Below, piece by piece: positions 30,978-39,599 of a DNA stretch of 39,877 bases. A program made the position numbers and the translations under genes. Source of the stretch: Nitrosomonas sp. Nm33 (lineage in GTDB: Bacteria > Pseudomonadota > Gammaproteobacteria > Burkholderiales > Nitrosomonadaceae); contig NZ_FNPJ01000023.1 in NCBI RefSeq assembly GCF_900107265.1, forward strand, positions 1 through 39,877. Direction: 5' to 3'. The notes under the pieces were generated by a model. It worked only from the letters and a program-made list of their open reading frames with translations. It was not told the origin of the DNA and searched no databases. Position 1 is the stretch's first letter. Each line of letters starts with the position of its first letter.

Positions 30978-32201
30978 ATGAAATTTGATAATCTCAGAAA
31001 CTGGCCAGAGTATTGGAAACAACTTCAGTCAGTTCTACTTGAACCCAAAGTAGACGAAGCTGCGCTGGAGTCTTCCTTGCGTGAAGCACGGAAAAGATTG
31101 CCGCTGCCGGTATTATGGCTAATAGGTAAAGCACAGGCAGGTAAAACTTCCATCATCCGAGCACTGACTGGTAACGAAGCAGCGGAGATAGGTAATGGGT
31201 TTCAGCCATGTACACGTCATTCTCGTTTTTATGATTGCCCTGGTGAAATGCCGGTAGTCAGGTTTCTTGATACGCGCGGTCTGGGGGAGGTTGCCTATGA
31301 TCCGACAGATGACATTCATTATTGCGAATCTCAGGCGCATCTGCTGCTTGCCGTGATGAAGGTGGCAGATGTACATCAGGAATCTGTCTACCAGGTGTTA
31401 CGGACAGTTCGTCAGCGTCATCCCGAGTGGCCCTTGCTGATTGTACAAACTGGCCTGCATGAACTCTATCCTGCAGACGGCAGGCATATCTGCCCTTGGC
31501 CCTATGGTGAGGAGCCTTTACCGAATACGATTCCACTCGAGCTGCGGCGTGCCTTACTTGCCCAGCGTACTGCCGCAGAAAAATTGCCTGGTTACATTCC
31601 AGTGCGCTGGATAGCTGTGGATCTTACTTTACCTGAAGATGGTTATGATCCAGCTGATTATGGTCTGGAAGCATTGTGGCAGACAATTGAGTCCCTCTTG
31701 CCGTTCGGCCTGCAGCATCAGTTGACTAGTGAAAAAGAAGTGCGTGATCTTTATGAACGCACTGCCCATCAGCATATCGTCGGTTATTCACTGGCTGCGG
31801 CCGGGTTAGGTGCTCTGCCGGTGGTAGATTTGGTGGCAGTATCTACCGTTCAGGCAAAGCTCTTGCATGGCCTTGCGGTCCTTTACGGGCAACGCTGGGA
31901 TAAGCGTACCATCACTGAGTTTCTTACGCTGCTGGGAGCGGGTATAGCATCCAGCTACCTGGCTCGTCTGGTGGGGCGTGTGGTCACTAAAGTGATTCCT
32001 GTTTTAGGGCAAACAGCAGGAGCAGTGTGGGGCGCGAGCTCCAGCGGTGCAACGACTTATGCATTAGGCAAGGCTGCAGTTTATTTTTTTACTCGACGTA
32101 AGAATGGTCTCAATGTCGATCCTGAGACCCTGCGGCGAATCTATATGGAGGCGCTGGAAAGTGGCGCTTCCTTGCTTAAGGAGCGATTACGTGGTAAATG
32201 A
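30978..32201 (+). CDS. GTPase with C-terminal DUF697/YcjF-like membrane domain
   Basis: The first of two overlapping genes. The 407-residue product has a P-loop GTPase domain: G1 GKAQAGKTS (50-58), a Thr-containing switch I region (QPCTRHSRFYD) and G3 DTRGLGE (98-104). The G4 position reads IVQTGLHELY and lacks the usual NKxD, so nucleotide specificity may be loose. From ~residue 250 comes a DUF697/YcjF-like region with hydrophobic helices (VGYSLAAAGLGALPVVDLVA; LLGAGIASSYLARLVGRVV) and a Gly/Ala-rich segment. I prefer the ATG at 30978 over the TTG just before it. The gene overlaps the next by 4 nt, which implies coupled translation. E. coli YcjX/YcjF is a distant analogue linked to envelope stress. 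Confidence 0.82.
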   Translation: MKFDNLRNWPEYWKQLQSVLLEPKVDEAALESSLREARKRLPLPVLWLIGKAQAGKTSIIRALTGNEAAEIGNGFQPCTRHSRFYDCPGEMPVVRFLDTRGLGEVAYDPTDDIHYCESQAHLLLAVMKVADVHQESVYQVLRTVRQRHPEWPLLIVQTGLHELYPADGRHICPWPYGEEPLPNTIPLELRRALLAQRTAAEKLPGYIPVRWIAVDLTLPEDGYDPADYGLEALWQTIESLLPFGLQHQLTSEKEVRDLYERTAHQHIVGYSLAAAGLGALPVVDLVAVSTVQAKLLHGLAVLYGQRWDKRTITEFLTLLGAGIASSYLARLVGRVVTKVIPVLGQTAGAVWGASSSGATTYALGKAAVYFFTRRKNGLNVDPETLRRIYMEALESGASLLKERLRGK

Positions 32202-33763
32202 AAACATTATTGCAGAGAACTGATCCACTGCGAGTATTCGCACTGATTTTATTAGGACTGCCAACACTCACGGTATTTGGATTGGGGATGCTATGGTTGT
32301 GGCAGACAGGCAATCTGCTTTACTGGGTGATCGCCATGGCGGTATTCAGCGCACTGAGCTATGGCTTGCAATATTGGCAAGCGAAACGTGATCGTCAAAT
32401 GCTTGATGAAATTGTTACTGAACCTAATCCAGATTGGCCACCAAAGGCGGAAGCAGTCTGGCAGCAGGTCGAAAAGCTGGCAGATACGTGTGAGCCTGAA
32501 GACTGGCCGATCGAAGATTCATCCTGGATATTAGGACTGGGCAGGCGCGCGCTGGATACAGTATCACACTGTTATTATCCCCAAGCCGAGAAGCCTTTTC
32601 TAGAGCTCACTGTGCCGCATACACTGTTGATCATCGAGCAGGCGAGCCGTGATTTACGCAAAGATGTGACTGAAAATATACCGTTTAGTGATCGTCTGAC
32701 AATTGGTGATTTGCTTCGGTTACATCGCTGGAAAGCTAAAGCAGAGCAAGCATACAATGTTTACCGGGCGGGTAGGGTGCTGATCAACCCGGTGAATGCT
32801 CTGTTTAGTGAGATCTGGCGGCACCTCCAAGAGCGCAGTTTTGGTCTCGCTCGCAGCGAGCTGCATCGCTGGTTCTTGCGTGCTTATATACGCAAGGTTG
32901 GTTATTATGCGATCGATCTCTACAGTGGTCGCCAGCCAGTGGCATTGGAGGAAGCCTCCAAACAGGTTGCGGAGAGGACACCCATTTCTCATGCCGATTT
33001 AAGTAAATTCGAACAAACTGCAGTCGTACCTGCAGAACCACTACGCATCCTAGTGCTGGGACGGACCAACGCTGGCAAATCAAGCTTGATCAATGCATTA
33101 TTCGGAAAACTCACCACTGCTGCCGATGTATTACCGGATACGACTCAGACAATTACCCCCTTTGTGCTGCAACGCGAAGGATTAACCCAAGCATTGATCT
33201 TTGATAGCCCGGGCTGTGACAGCACGCGCTTTAATGAGAGGCAAATACACGCCGCTGCGCTGGACGCGGATCTGATTTTATGGGTCAGTCCGGCAAATCG
33301 CCCTGATCGGCAAACTGAGCGTCATTGTCTGGATGCTTTACGCGTATTCCAGAGTACGCAATTGAATCGCCGTTTACCTCCCATGCTGGTCGTCGTAAGT
33401 CATATCGATCTGTTGCGACCGACAAGTGCATGGCAACCGCCTTATGACTTAAGCAATCAGCAGGACGTCAAGGCTATCAGCATTCGTGCAGCGGTGCAGG
33501 CAGTTACGAATGATCTTGCGGTACCAATAGAGCAAGTTATCCCGGTATGCCTCAAGGAAGGAAGGGTTTACAACGTACATGATGCGCTCTGGGCAGCCAT
33601 ACTGCACCATCAGGATGCTGCACTCCGAGTGCGGCTACTGCGCTGTCTGGATGCGAAAAAACGTGCAGAAGACTGGACTTTGCTACGTCGTCAATTGATC
33701 AGTACCGGGCGGTTTCTCTGGAATTTGCCTGACAAACTGGGCAAGCGTTCTGGGGAGGGGTGA
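32198..33763 (+). CDS. membrane GTPase, partner of the upstream GTPase
   Basis: The 521-residue protein begins with two membrane helices (VFALILLGLPTLTVFGLGML; LLYWVIAMAVFSALSYGL), a ~200-residue helical middle region and a complete Era/YeeP-like GTPase domain near 280-480: G1 VLGRTNAGKSSLINALFG, a Thr-rich switch I (DVLPDTTQTITPF), G3 DSPGCDS and G4 VSHIDLL. It ends with a basic helix (KKRAEDWTLLRRQLISTGRF). It starts within the stop of the upstream gene (ATGA overlap). One gene with a degenerate G4 next to one with a full motif set suggests that the pair acts as a hetero-complex at the inner membrane. The role is unknown. Confidence 0.82.
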   Translation: MKTLLQRTDPLRVFALILLGLPTLTVFGLGMLWLWQTGNLLYWVIAMAVFSALSYGLQYWQAKRDRQMLDEIVTEPNPDWPPKAEAVWQQVEKLADTCEPEDWPIEDSSWILGLGRRALDTVSHCYYPQAEKPFLELTVPHTLLIIEQASRDLRKDVTENIPFSDRLTIGDLLRLHRWKAKAEQAYNVYRAGRVLINPVNALFSEIWRHLQERSFGLARSELHRWFLRAYIRKVGYYAIDLYSGRQPVALEEASKQVAERTPISHADLSKFEQTAVVPAEPLRILVLGRTNAGKSSLINALFGKLTTAADVLPDTTQTITPFVLQREGLTQALIFDSPGCDSTRFNERQIHAAALDADLILWVSPANRPDRQTERHCLDALRVFQSTQLNRRLPPMLVVVSHIDLLRPTSAWQPPYDLSNQQDVKAISIRAAVQAVTNDLAVPIEQVIPVCLKEGRVYNVHDALWAAILHHQDAALRVRLLRCLDAKKRAEDWTLLRRQLISTGRFLWNLPDKLGKRSGEG

Positions 33764-33914
33764 GGGCTATGCAATTTACCGTAATCGCGCTGATTGAAAG
33801 TGGCGTATCGGAATTTTTATGATTTGTAATAACAGTCAACACTGGCAGCGATCATAAAACATTCCCAATTTTTTCCTAGATCCAGTTGACGAGGTTACTT
33901 AATCCTCGCCTTCA

Positions 33915-34172
33915 TCAGAGATCTTCTCCATAACCATCTAATTTCTTTTCTTCTGCACGACATCGGTAACATGTTTGGCTATCTGTTTTTTTTGGATCTT
34001 CTTTAGGTGTTCCAAATATACTGGGCATATTGATATTGCACTCCATCAATTTTTTATTAAAAAAATCAACAAATTGAGCACGAACATTATTATTTGAGTT
34101 AGAACGATGACCTCGGCCAGGAATTATTCTTTTTAAATCATCTGATAAAACGATTTTATGTTTATCACCCAT
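33915..34172 (-). CDS. small hypothetical protein with a CxxC motif
   Basis: An 85-residue frame with no family I recognise. It has a basic, Asn-rich middle (RIIPGRGHRSNSNNNVRAQF), a hydrophobic patch (VDFFNKKLMECNINMPSIFG) and a CYRCRAEEKK pair that could bind a metal if paired with another such motif. The ATG is preceded by TTTGGA, a weak site. It may be a genuine small gene or the stub of a longer one. Confidence 0.4.
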   Translation of the reverse strand: MGDKHKIVLSDDLKRIIPGRGHRSNSNNNVRAQFVDFFNKKLMECNINMPSIFGTPKEDPKKTDSQTCYRCRAEEKKLDGYGEDL

Positions 34173-34268
34173 TCCAAAGTACCAGTATACTTTCCCTAAC
34201 AGAATATTTTAATTTGAGAATTATTATTTCGGATCTATTTCTTCTTAAATTAGATTCTTTGAATGTCG

Positions 34269-34595
34269 CTAATTGATGCTAGTCCTAGATATGCAAAAGA
34301 ACTCCCCTCTACACTCACAGGTGCGATTAAATCCATTTGCTTGCCCCATTAGTCGATATGCCGTGCCCCTTATAGTCATAGATGCGTGAACAATCTTGCT
34401 TACTCGGAATCCAGTCTTACTCGGAATCCAGTCTGGAAATTTTGCTTCTGCTCCAATGGAAAGTTCTCGCGAGGGAGAACGATGGATTTCTAGCCATGGT
34501 TGCTTTGACCATTGTCGAAGCGCTAAAAGCTGGGGTTTAAAAAAGATACGCAAGAGATTTATCAGAATAATGAGCAAAAAATTTCCTTCACTTTG
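34269..34595 (-). other. 328-bp segment with a weak 102-codon frame
   Basis: A minus-strand frame at 34269-34577 (MLIILINLLRIFFKPQLLAL start) has irregular composition and no family I know; a plus-strand frame of 67 codons overlaps it. Neither is convincing. The segment holds a 17-bp tandem repeat at 34399-34432. It may be decayed DNA between the HEAT/SEC-C gene and the small CxxC protein. Confidence 0.35.
34399..34432. repeat. 17-bp tandem repeat, two units
   Basis: CTTACTCGGAATCCAGT occurs twice head to tail (34399-34415, 34416-34432) with no mismatch. It sits in poorly coding DNA. A polymerase slip or recent duplication is the simplest origin. Confidence 0.8.
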
Positions 34596-36956
34596 CTAAG
34601 TGCCACAACATTTCTTGTATTTTTTCCCGCTACCGCAAGGGCAGGGGTCATTTCTGCCAACTTTTGCAGGAGCAGTTAATGAAGCAGGATGCGCTATTGG
34701 TAAATCGTCGCGCTTAAGCTTTCTGCGCAACAGATTGTAGGTATTAATGAAGTTCTGATTGAAATGAGGATGGTTACCTATTGTTTTCCATAAAGGACGA
34801 TTTTCCAGGATAGGAATAAGCATCTCGAATGCTTCTGCCTCATTGCCTTGAGCGATTAGGAGCTTGGCCACTTCAAGGCGAACATTAGCCATATATGGAT
34901 CGATTTGCAACAATCTTTCAAAAGCATCTTTTGCTGCTTTTGGTCGGTTCAAATTTAATAGAAGAGTGCCAAGTATGTACCAGTGATTCACATCACCCGG
35001 GTTACGGTTGATATACTCGCGGGCAATTTTCAATCCCTCTGCCATTGACATAACCTGTCCATCCAGTGTGCAATCGTGAAAAGAAATCAGTGATTCCTTT
35101 TGCCAATCGGGATGCTTGTCTGCCGCTGCAATCATCATTTGCGCTGTTATGCTCATGTTGGCTTCTGGTGTGAGTTCAAATTCCACATCCTTGCCACATG
35201 ACAGACAAGGTATTTCATCTGCGATGAGAGTAGTTGAGGTTTTGGATTCTTCAGCAGCAGTAGGAGAAACTACAATCCCTTTAACGTGATATAAATTGAT
35301 TTCATGACATTCAGGGCAACGGAGTTTTAGCGATAAGAAATCACGAAAAAAATCACCACGCTCGAATGATTCCCTTCTGAGTTTACTTGTTTGGTAATCG
35401 TCCAGAACACGTTTTTCTACTTTTTCCAATAAAGGATCATGCCGTTCCAGCAAACGGCTGAGCACATAAAAAGCATGATCGATCCATGGCTGTTTCCGTT
35501 TTAGATGAGGCTTGAGCAAATCAAGCATCCTGCTATCCGGTGCTGATAAGGCTAATTGACACCAACGTTCGCTGTCATCAGCAAATAGGTCTGAGAAATA
35601 CCGCACTGCAAAATCAGCAGCATGTTTACCTCCAATATCGCTTATAGTAGATAAGCCATAGATTCTTTGAGAAAAATCAAGCGTATCCCATCGTTCAATT
35701 AACGCTTCTTGGGCCTTGGTACCAATTGCTTTCAGGGACTCTTCAGCAGTTTCGTGCAAGAAATCTCCTGATTCTTCAGAAAGTGAATCTATTAAACAAG
35801 GCACAAATTCTTCAAATTGCAGTTCACCCATTGCTTTTGCCAAATGCACACCGCCATAGGTCATCGCTGTTTTGGCAAGCAGATCAACCATAGCGTGGAT
35901 TGTTTCCTGACGTGGAAAGGTTTTAAGCCGTGCAATAAGCCGGTCGAATTGAGGAAGCCAATTCAAATTAATGGCTAATAATGCTAGTGTGTGATTCAAA
36001 TCCTTATCTGTGGAATTAAAATCATCAAGTTCATAAGCATGTAGGCAAGCTGCTAGCGTTGCGTCATATAGCATATCCTTGTTTAAATTCCGTACTAGAA
36101 CATTCTTTGGCTGTATGAGGGTAAGAAAGGTTTTGCATCCCGGTTGATGTGCCTGCTCCAGAATCTTTATGAGATCAGTGCTAGAGCCGTATTTATCAAG
36201 ACATTGATCGAGAAAATCCAAGGGTGCTTCTGCTCTGAATAAGTCCCTCGTTTCTTCAATGCGCTGGGTGGATATTCCCTCACGTCTGTCTAAAACCAAC
36301 TCAAAATAGGCCGAATGGCCAAATAAACCGGAAAATAATTGTTCCAATAAATTTTCTTTTTGATCATTATTTTGTTTATTTTGCAAAGAAGTACCAAGGA
36401 TAGATTGCAATGATTCTGGTGATAAAACATCCGCAAAACTCAAAACTGAAGAAAGCATCATCGTTTTGAACAGAGCATCGTCAGATGAAGCCAGAATCAA
36501 CGTACACAGTTTCTCAGCCAAAGGTGCGTACTGTTTTTTAGCGCCAAGGTGTGCTGCATGTTCCATTGCGGTGATGCGGTATAGATCAAGCGGTTCACCG
36601 TTTTCAACATTTTCCAGATATTTTTCAAATAGCGTTATCAGTGCATTAGGATGAAATTTAGCCAGATGAGGTGTAGCTTCCAAAGCAAGTTTTCCAGGCC
36701 ATTGCAACCACCGATCAAGGATCATGTTACTTAGGCTTGCAAGACGCTCTGTAGGTAAATTTCTAAATAGCTGAGGCAAAATATCGATGTCATTATTCTC
36801 AATCTGACGCAGCAGGAATAAGTCATGAAACCACTCAGATGCCAACGCTGCGTGCTCGGACGATGCCTTGATTGGTATACTCTCAAGGATATCGATAGCC
36901 CATTCAATCATGACGGGGTTATCCAATTTTTCTGAAACGCAGATGTGTTTTAGCAT
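34596..36956 (-). CDS. large HEAT/TPR-type repeat protein with zinc ribbon and C-terminal SEC-C motif
   Basis: This 786-residue protein is an alpha-solenoid followed by metal-binding parts. Residues ~1-540 are helical repeats of the HEAT type (for example AMEHAAHLGAKKQYAPLAEK; DLLAKTAMTYGGVHLAKAMG). Around 560-620 is a zinc ribbon with LRCPECHEIN and IPCLSCGKD. Residues ~640-730 form TPR-like pairs (NHWYILGTLLLNLNRPKAAK; DPYMANVRLEVAKLLIAQGN). The last 20 residues are the SEC-C motif (GRNDPCPCGSGKKYKKCC), as found at the end of SecA. It is cytosolic, with no signal peptide. SEC-C proteins of this kind are common in proteobacteria but few have known roles. The start is the ATG at 36956, with a weak upstream ribosome-binding site. 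It is a single-gene unit. Confidence 0.82.
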   Translation of the reverse strand: MLKHICVSEKLDNPVMIEWAIDILESIPIKASSEHAALASEWFHDLFLLRQIENNDIDILPQLFRNLPTERLASLSNMILDRWLQWPGKLALEATPHLAKFHPNALITLFEKYLENVENGEPLDLYRITAMEHAAHLGAKKQYAPLAEKLCTLILASSDDALFKTMMLSSVLSFADVLSPESLQSILGTSLQNKQNNDQKENLLEQLFSGLFGHSAYFELVLDRREGISTQRIEETRDLFRAEAPLDFLDQCLDKYGSSTDLIKILEQAHQPGCKTFLTLIQPKNVLVRNLNKDMLYDATLAACLHAYELDDFNSTDKDLNHTLALLAINLNWLPQFDRLIARLKTFPRQETIHAMVDLLAKTAMTYGGVHLAKAMGELQFEEFVPCLIDSLSEESGDFLHETAEESLKAIGTKAQEALIERWDTLDFSQRIYGLSTISDIGGKHAADFAVRYFSDLFADDSERWCQLALSAPDSRMLDLLKPHLKRKQPWIDHAFYVLSRLLERHDPLLEKVEKRVLDDYQTSKLRRESFERGDFFRDFLSLKLRCPECHEINLYHVKGIVVSPTAAEESKTSTTLIADEIPCLSCGKDVEFELTPEANMSITAQMMIAAADKHPDWQKESLISFHDCTLDGQVMSMAEGLKIAREYINRNPGDVNHWYILGTLLLNLNRPKAAKDAFERLLQIDPYMANVRLEVAKLLIAQGNEAEAFEMLIPILENRPLWKTIGNHPHFNQNFINTYNLLRRKLKRDDLPIAHPASLTAPAKVGRNDPCPCGSGKKYKKCCGT

Positions 36957-37227
36957 AATTCTTTACATGAGTTGATTAATCGGGATGCTGTGGGGTTATT
37001 GGAAGAAAGGATATTACAATACAAATATTGCATGTAAGCCTTGCTTTATCAAGAAAAGTGACAATGGCAAACCAATTACAGACATTATCACTGTAAACTC
37101 AGATTAGCTTAATTGGCAATGTTGAAGAGCAGAGCAGAGCAGAGTTTTTAAATTTGAGGTATGAGGTATGCTGAGTTTTATGGAGTCCAAAGTTTCATAA
37201 AATATAGACATGGAATGGAGGATATAG
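36957..37227. other. intergenic region before the IS3 remnant
   Basis: 270 bp without a gene. It carries a short tandem array of AGAGC at 37127-37144 (GAGCAGAGCAGAGCAGAG) and the direct repeat TGAGGTATGAGGTATG. It probably marks the junction where an IS3-type element was inserted. Confidence 0.4.
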
Positions 37228-37488
37228 ATGGAACAATTACCCCGAACACGATATAGCCAGGAGTTCCGCGAGCAATCAGTCAAGTTTTTTAAAGAAAGTG
37301 GATTAACGCTGGTTGAAGCAGCGAAACGACTATCTTTACCTAAGGGGACGTTAAAGAACCGGGTTTATGCTGACAGACAAGGCGCATTCCCAGCAGTAGG
37401 TAAACAGCAGAAGTCACTGACTGAGCTTGAATTAGAGCTATCCAGGATCAAACGTGATGCGAAGGCGAACCCCAGACAGTATAAATAA
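37228..37488 (+). pseudogene. IS3-family orfA remnant (transposase helix-turn-helix)
   Basis: The start RTRYSQEFREQSVKFFKESG and the helix-turn-helix EAAKRLSLPKGTLKNRVYAD are the standard N-terminus of IS3-group OrfA. The frame keeps KSLTELELELSRIKRD and then turns into an unrelated tail (AKANPRQYK), where the intact protein would continue through a leucine-zipper region into an orfB frame. No orfB can be found downstream. GGAGG precedes the ATG, so the start looks intact. It is a truncated, inactive element. Confidence 0.75.
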
Positions 37489-37988
37489 TACGGCAAGGAG
37501 AAACCGACAAATTTATTGATAACACTTTCCAGTGCTTTGTAAGCTCTTCAGGTTTCGCTGAGGTTGGCAGCATGGGACTTTGACATGAAGTAAATTACCA
37601 AGAATATCTACCACGATATGCTGCGTTTGCTGAGAGGATCAAGCTTATTTTTATCAAATTCCATTGCTCATCACTTATATCTGTTTTATATCGCGTCTCT
37701 TAGCATGTTATCAAAGTCATTGATTGTAATGTATATTGTTTGACAAGGAGTCTTCTCAAACACAGAATTATTTCCATTAGGAAAATTTTCTAATAGAAGA
37801 TCTGAGCTAGATCAGCCAACGCATCATAATGGCATTGATTCGCTGGGTGCATTCATAGTGGAGAAGGAGATAATCTATCTGGCAGAAATATAAACCGCAC
37901 TGCCTTGAGTCCTCAAAATCTGTAGCCTGTACAGAACGAACAGGCGCCCTCAGAGTCAATTGGGTAGAGAGTCAATTAGGAGAACGCC
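37489..37988. other. 500-bp region without a gene
   Basis: It lies between the IS3 orfA remnant and the PDC-GGDEF gene. It shows no readable orfB fragment, no tRNA and no strong hairpin. A TAGGAGAACGCC ribosome-binding site for the following gene is at its end. Confidence 0.4.
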
Positions 37989-39599
37989 ATGCCGCTGCAG
38001 ATCAATCCGTTAAGAAGACCTTTTAATGTGCAATGGCTGGGGCTCGGCCTGATCCTGGGCGCTTTGGGTATGGCAATAGTACTCAATCTGTATTTTGGGC
38101 ATGCTCACGCTGCGGCCCGTGAGCATGACAGATTGTCGACTCAGGCGCGGGTGATTGCTGAGAACACGGAGTACCAACTGACGAGTGCGAACCTCGCGCT
38201 GGAAAACGTTCGCAGCAACCTGGCTTACTGGAAAGATGAGACGGGGCTGCAAGCGGGGATACGCCACCTCAAGGCAGCGAGCATCATACCGGGCATACAC
38301 TCCATGAGCGTCGTGGATAAAGAAGGCACCATCACGGCCTCGACACGTCCTGAATTGATCGGAATGAATCTCGGTTCCCGCGATTATTTCCAGGAAGTCA
38401 AACGGCATCCCAACGGGGACATCCTCTACGTCTCACCGCCATCCGAAACCGTACTTGGTACATACGTGATTAACATTATCCGCATGATACCAGGAGAGCA
38501 GGGTGAATTTGACGGCATCGTCTCTGTGACGCTTGATCCGGAATATCTCAAGACCCTCATGATGTCCGTGCAATATGCGCCGGACATGTGGGTTTCCCTT
38601 GTGCACAGCGATGGCCTGGTGTTCCTCATGATGCCTGAAAGAGAGAACATGGAGGGAATGAATCTGAAACATCCTGATTCGTTCTTCACGCGGCATCAGA
38701 GCAGCGGCAAAAAGGAGAAAGTATTCATGGGTACCGCGTATGCTACCCAGGAGCAAGGGATGATCGCTCTGCGCACCATTTACCCAACAGCCATCAAGAT
38801 GGACAAGCCCCTGGTGGTGGCAGTCAACCGCGATCTCGATCCAATCTTCCTGTCCTGGCGACGGAATGCAGCAGTGCAGGGAATACTTTTCGGGGTGATT
38901 GTATTGGCTTCTACCATGGGACTATTTCTCCACCAACACCGACAGCGTAAGCTTGAGAAAGAAGCAGCGCAAGCGCGTGCACTGGTTAACCAGTTCAGTT
39001 TTGCACTGGATCATATCCCCACGTATATCTTCATGAAGGATCAACAGCGACGTTATGTCTACGCCAACCGGTCGACCCTGGAGTTGTTCCAATGTTCGGC
39101 AGAGGAGCTTTCTGGCAGCTTGGATTCACGTTTTTTTCCGCCCGAAACGGTGGCCCAGCTGGATGACATAGATACGCGTGTGCTCATCCATGGCGAAGAT
39201 ACTGCGGAGAAAGTCATCCACAAGAGTGAGGACGGCATCGTTCGCATCTACTGGGAAATCAAGACTCCGATTTACGAAGATGACAAGAAGACCAGGATCA
39301 GTGGACTGTGCGGTATTGCTACGGATATTACAGAGTTCGAGCTGTTGAAAGAAAAGCTTGAGCAGCAGGCACGTCAAGACTATTTGACTGGACTCTTCAA
39401 CCGCCGTTTCTTCATGGAGCAGGGTCATGCCGAGCTTGTTCGCGCACAGCGATATGGCCACGCTCTTTCCGTGCTTATGCTCGATGTCGATCACTTCAAA
39501 AAGATTAACGACAAGCATGGACACCAGACGGGTGACGCTGTTCTCAAACGGCTCGCTGATGTCATGCGCAAAATACTGCGCACGGTCGATATAGCATAA
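37989..39599 (+). CDS. membrane PDC-PAS-GGDEF protein, GGDEF domain cut by IS630
   Basis: The 536-residue product is an inner-membrane sensor. An N-terminal helix (LGLGLILGALGMAIVLNLYF), a periplasmic PDC/dCache domain (~40-285), a second helix (GILFGVIVLASTMGLFLH), a PAS domain (~325-450; FALDHIPTYIFMKDQQRRYV) with PAC end (GLCGIATDITEFELLKEKLE) and the first half of a GGDEF domain (DYLTGLFNRRFFMEQ; VLMLDVDHFKKINDKHGHQT). It stops at LRTVDIA, just where relatives continue to the GGEEF active-site loop. The stop TAA (39597-39599) is the first codon of the inserted IS630 terminal repeat, so the truncated product cannot be a cyclase. AGGAGA precedes the ATG. The original gene would have made c-di-GMP in response to an external ligand. 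Confidence 0.88.
   Translation: MPLQINPLRRPFNVQWLGLGLILGALGMAIVLNLYFGHAHAAAREHDRLSTQARVIAENTEYQLTSANLALENVRSNLAYWKDETGLQAGIRHLKAASIIPGIHSMSVVDKEGTITASTRPELIGMNLGSRDYFQEVKRHPNGDILYVSPPSETVLGTYVINIIRMIPGEQGEFDGIVSVTLDPEYLKTLMMSVQYAPDMWVSLVHSDGLVFLMMPERENMEGMNLKHPDSFFTRHQSSGKKEKVFMGTAYATQEQGMIALRTIYPTAIKMDKPLVVAVNRDLDPIFLSWRRNAAVQGILFGVIVLASTMGLFLHQHRQRKLEKEAAQARALVNQFSFALDHIPTYIFMKDQQRRYVYANRSTLELFQCSAEELSGSLDSRFFPPETVAQLDDIDTRVLIHGEDTAEKVIHKSEDGIVRIYWEIKTPIYEDDKKTRISGLCGIATDITEFELLKEKLEQQARQDYLTGLFNRRFFMEQGHAELVRAQRYGHALSVLMLDVDHFKKINDKHGHQTGDAVLKRLADVMRKILRTVDIA

Noticed and set aside
34269..34577. 102-codon minus-strand frame as a gene
   Set aside because: Mixed composition, no family resemblance, an internal 17-bp tandem repeat and a competing plus-strand frame make it doubtful. 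I list the segment only as unexplained DNA.
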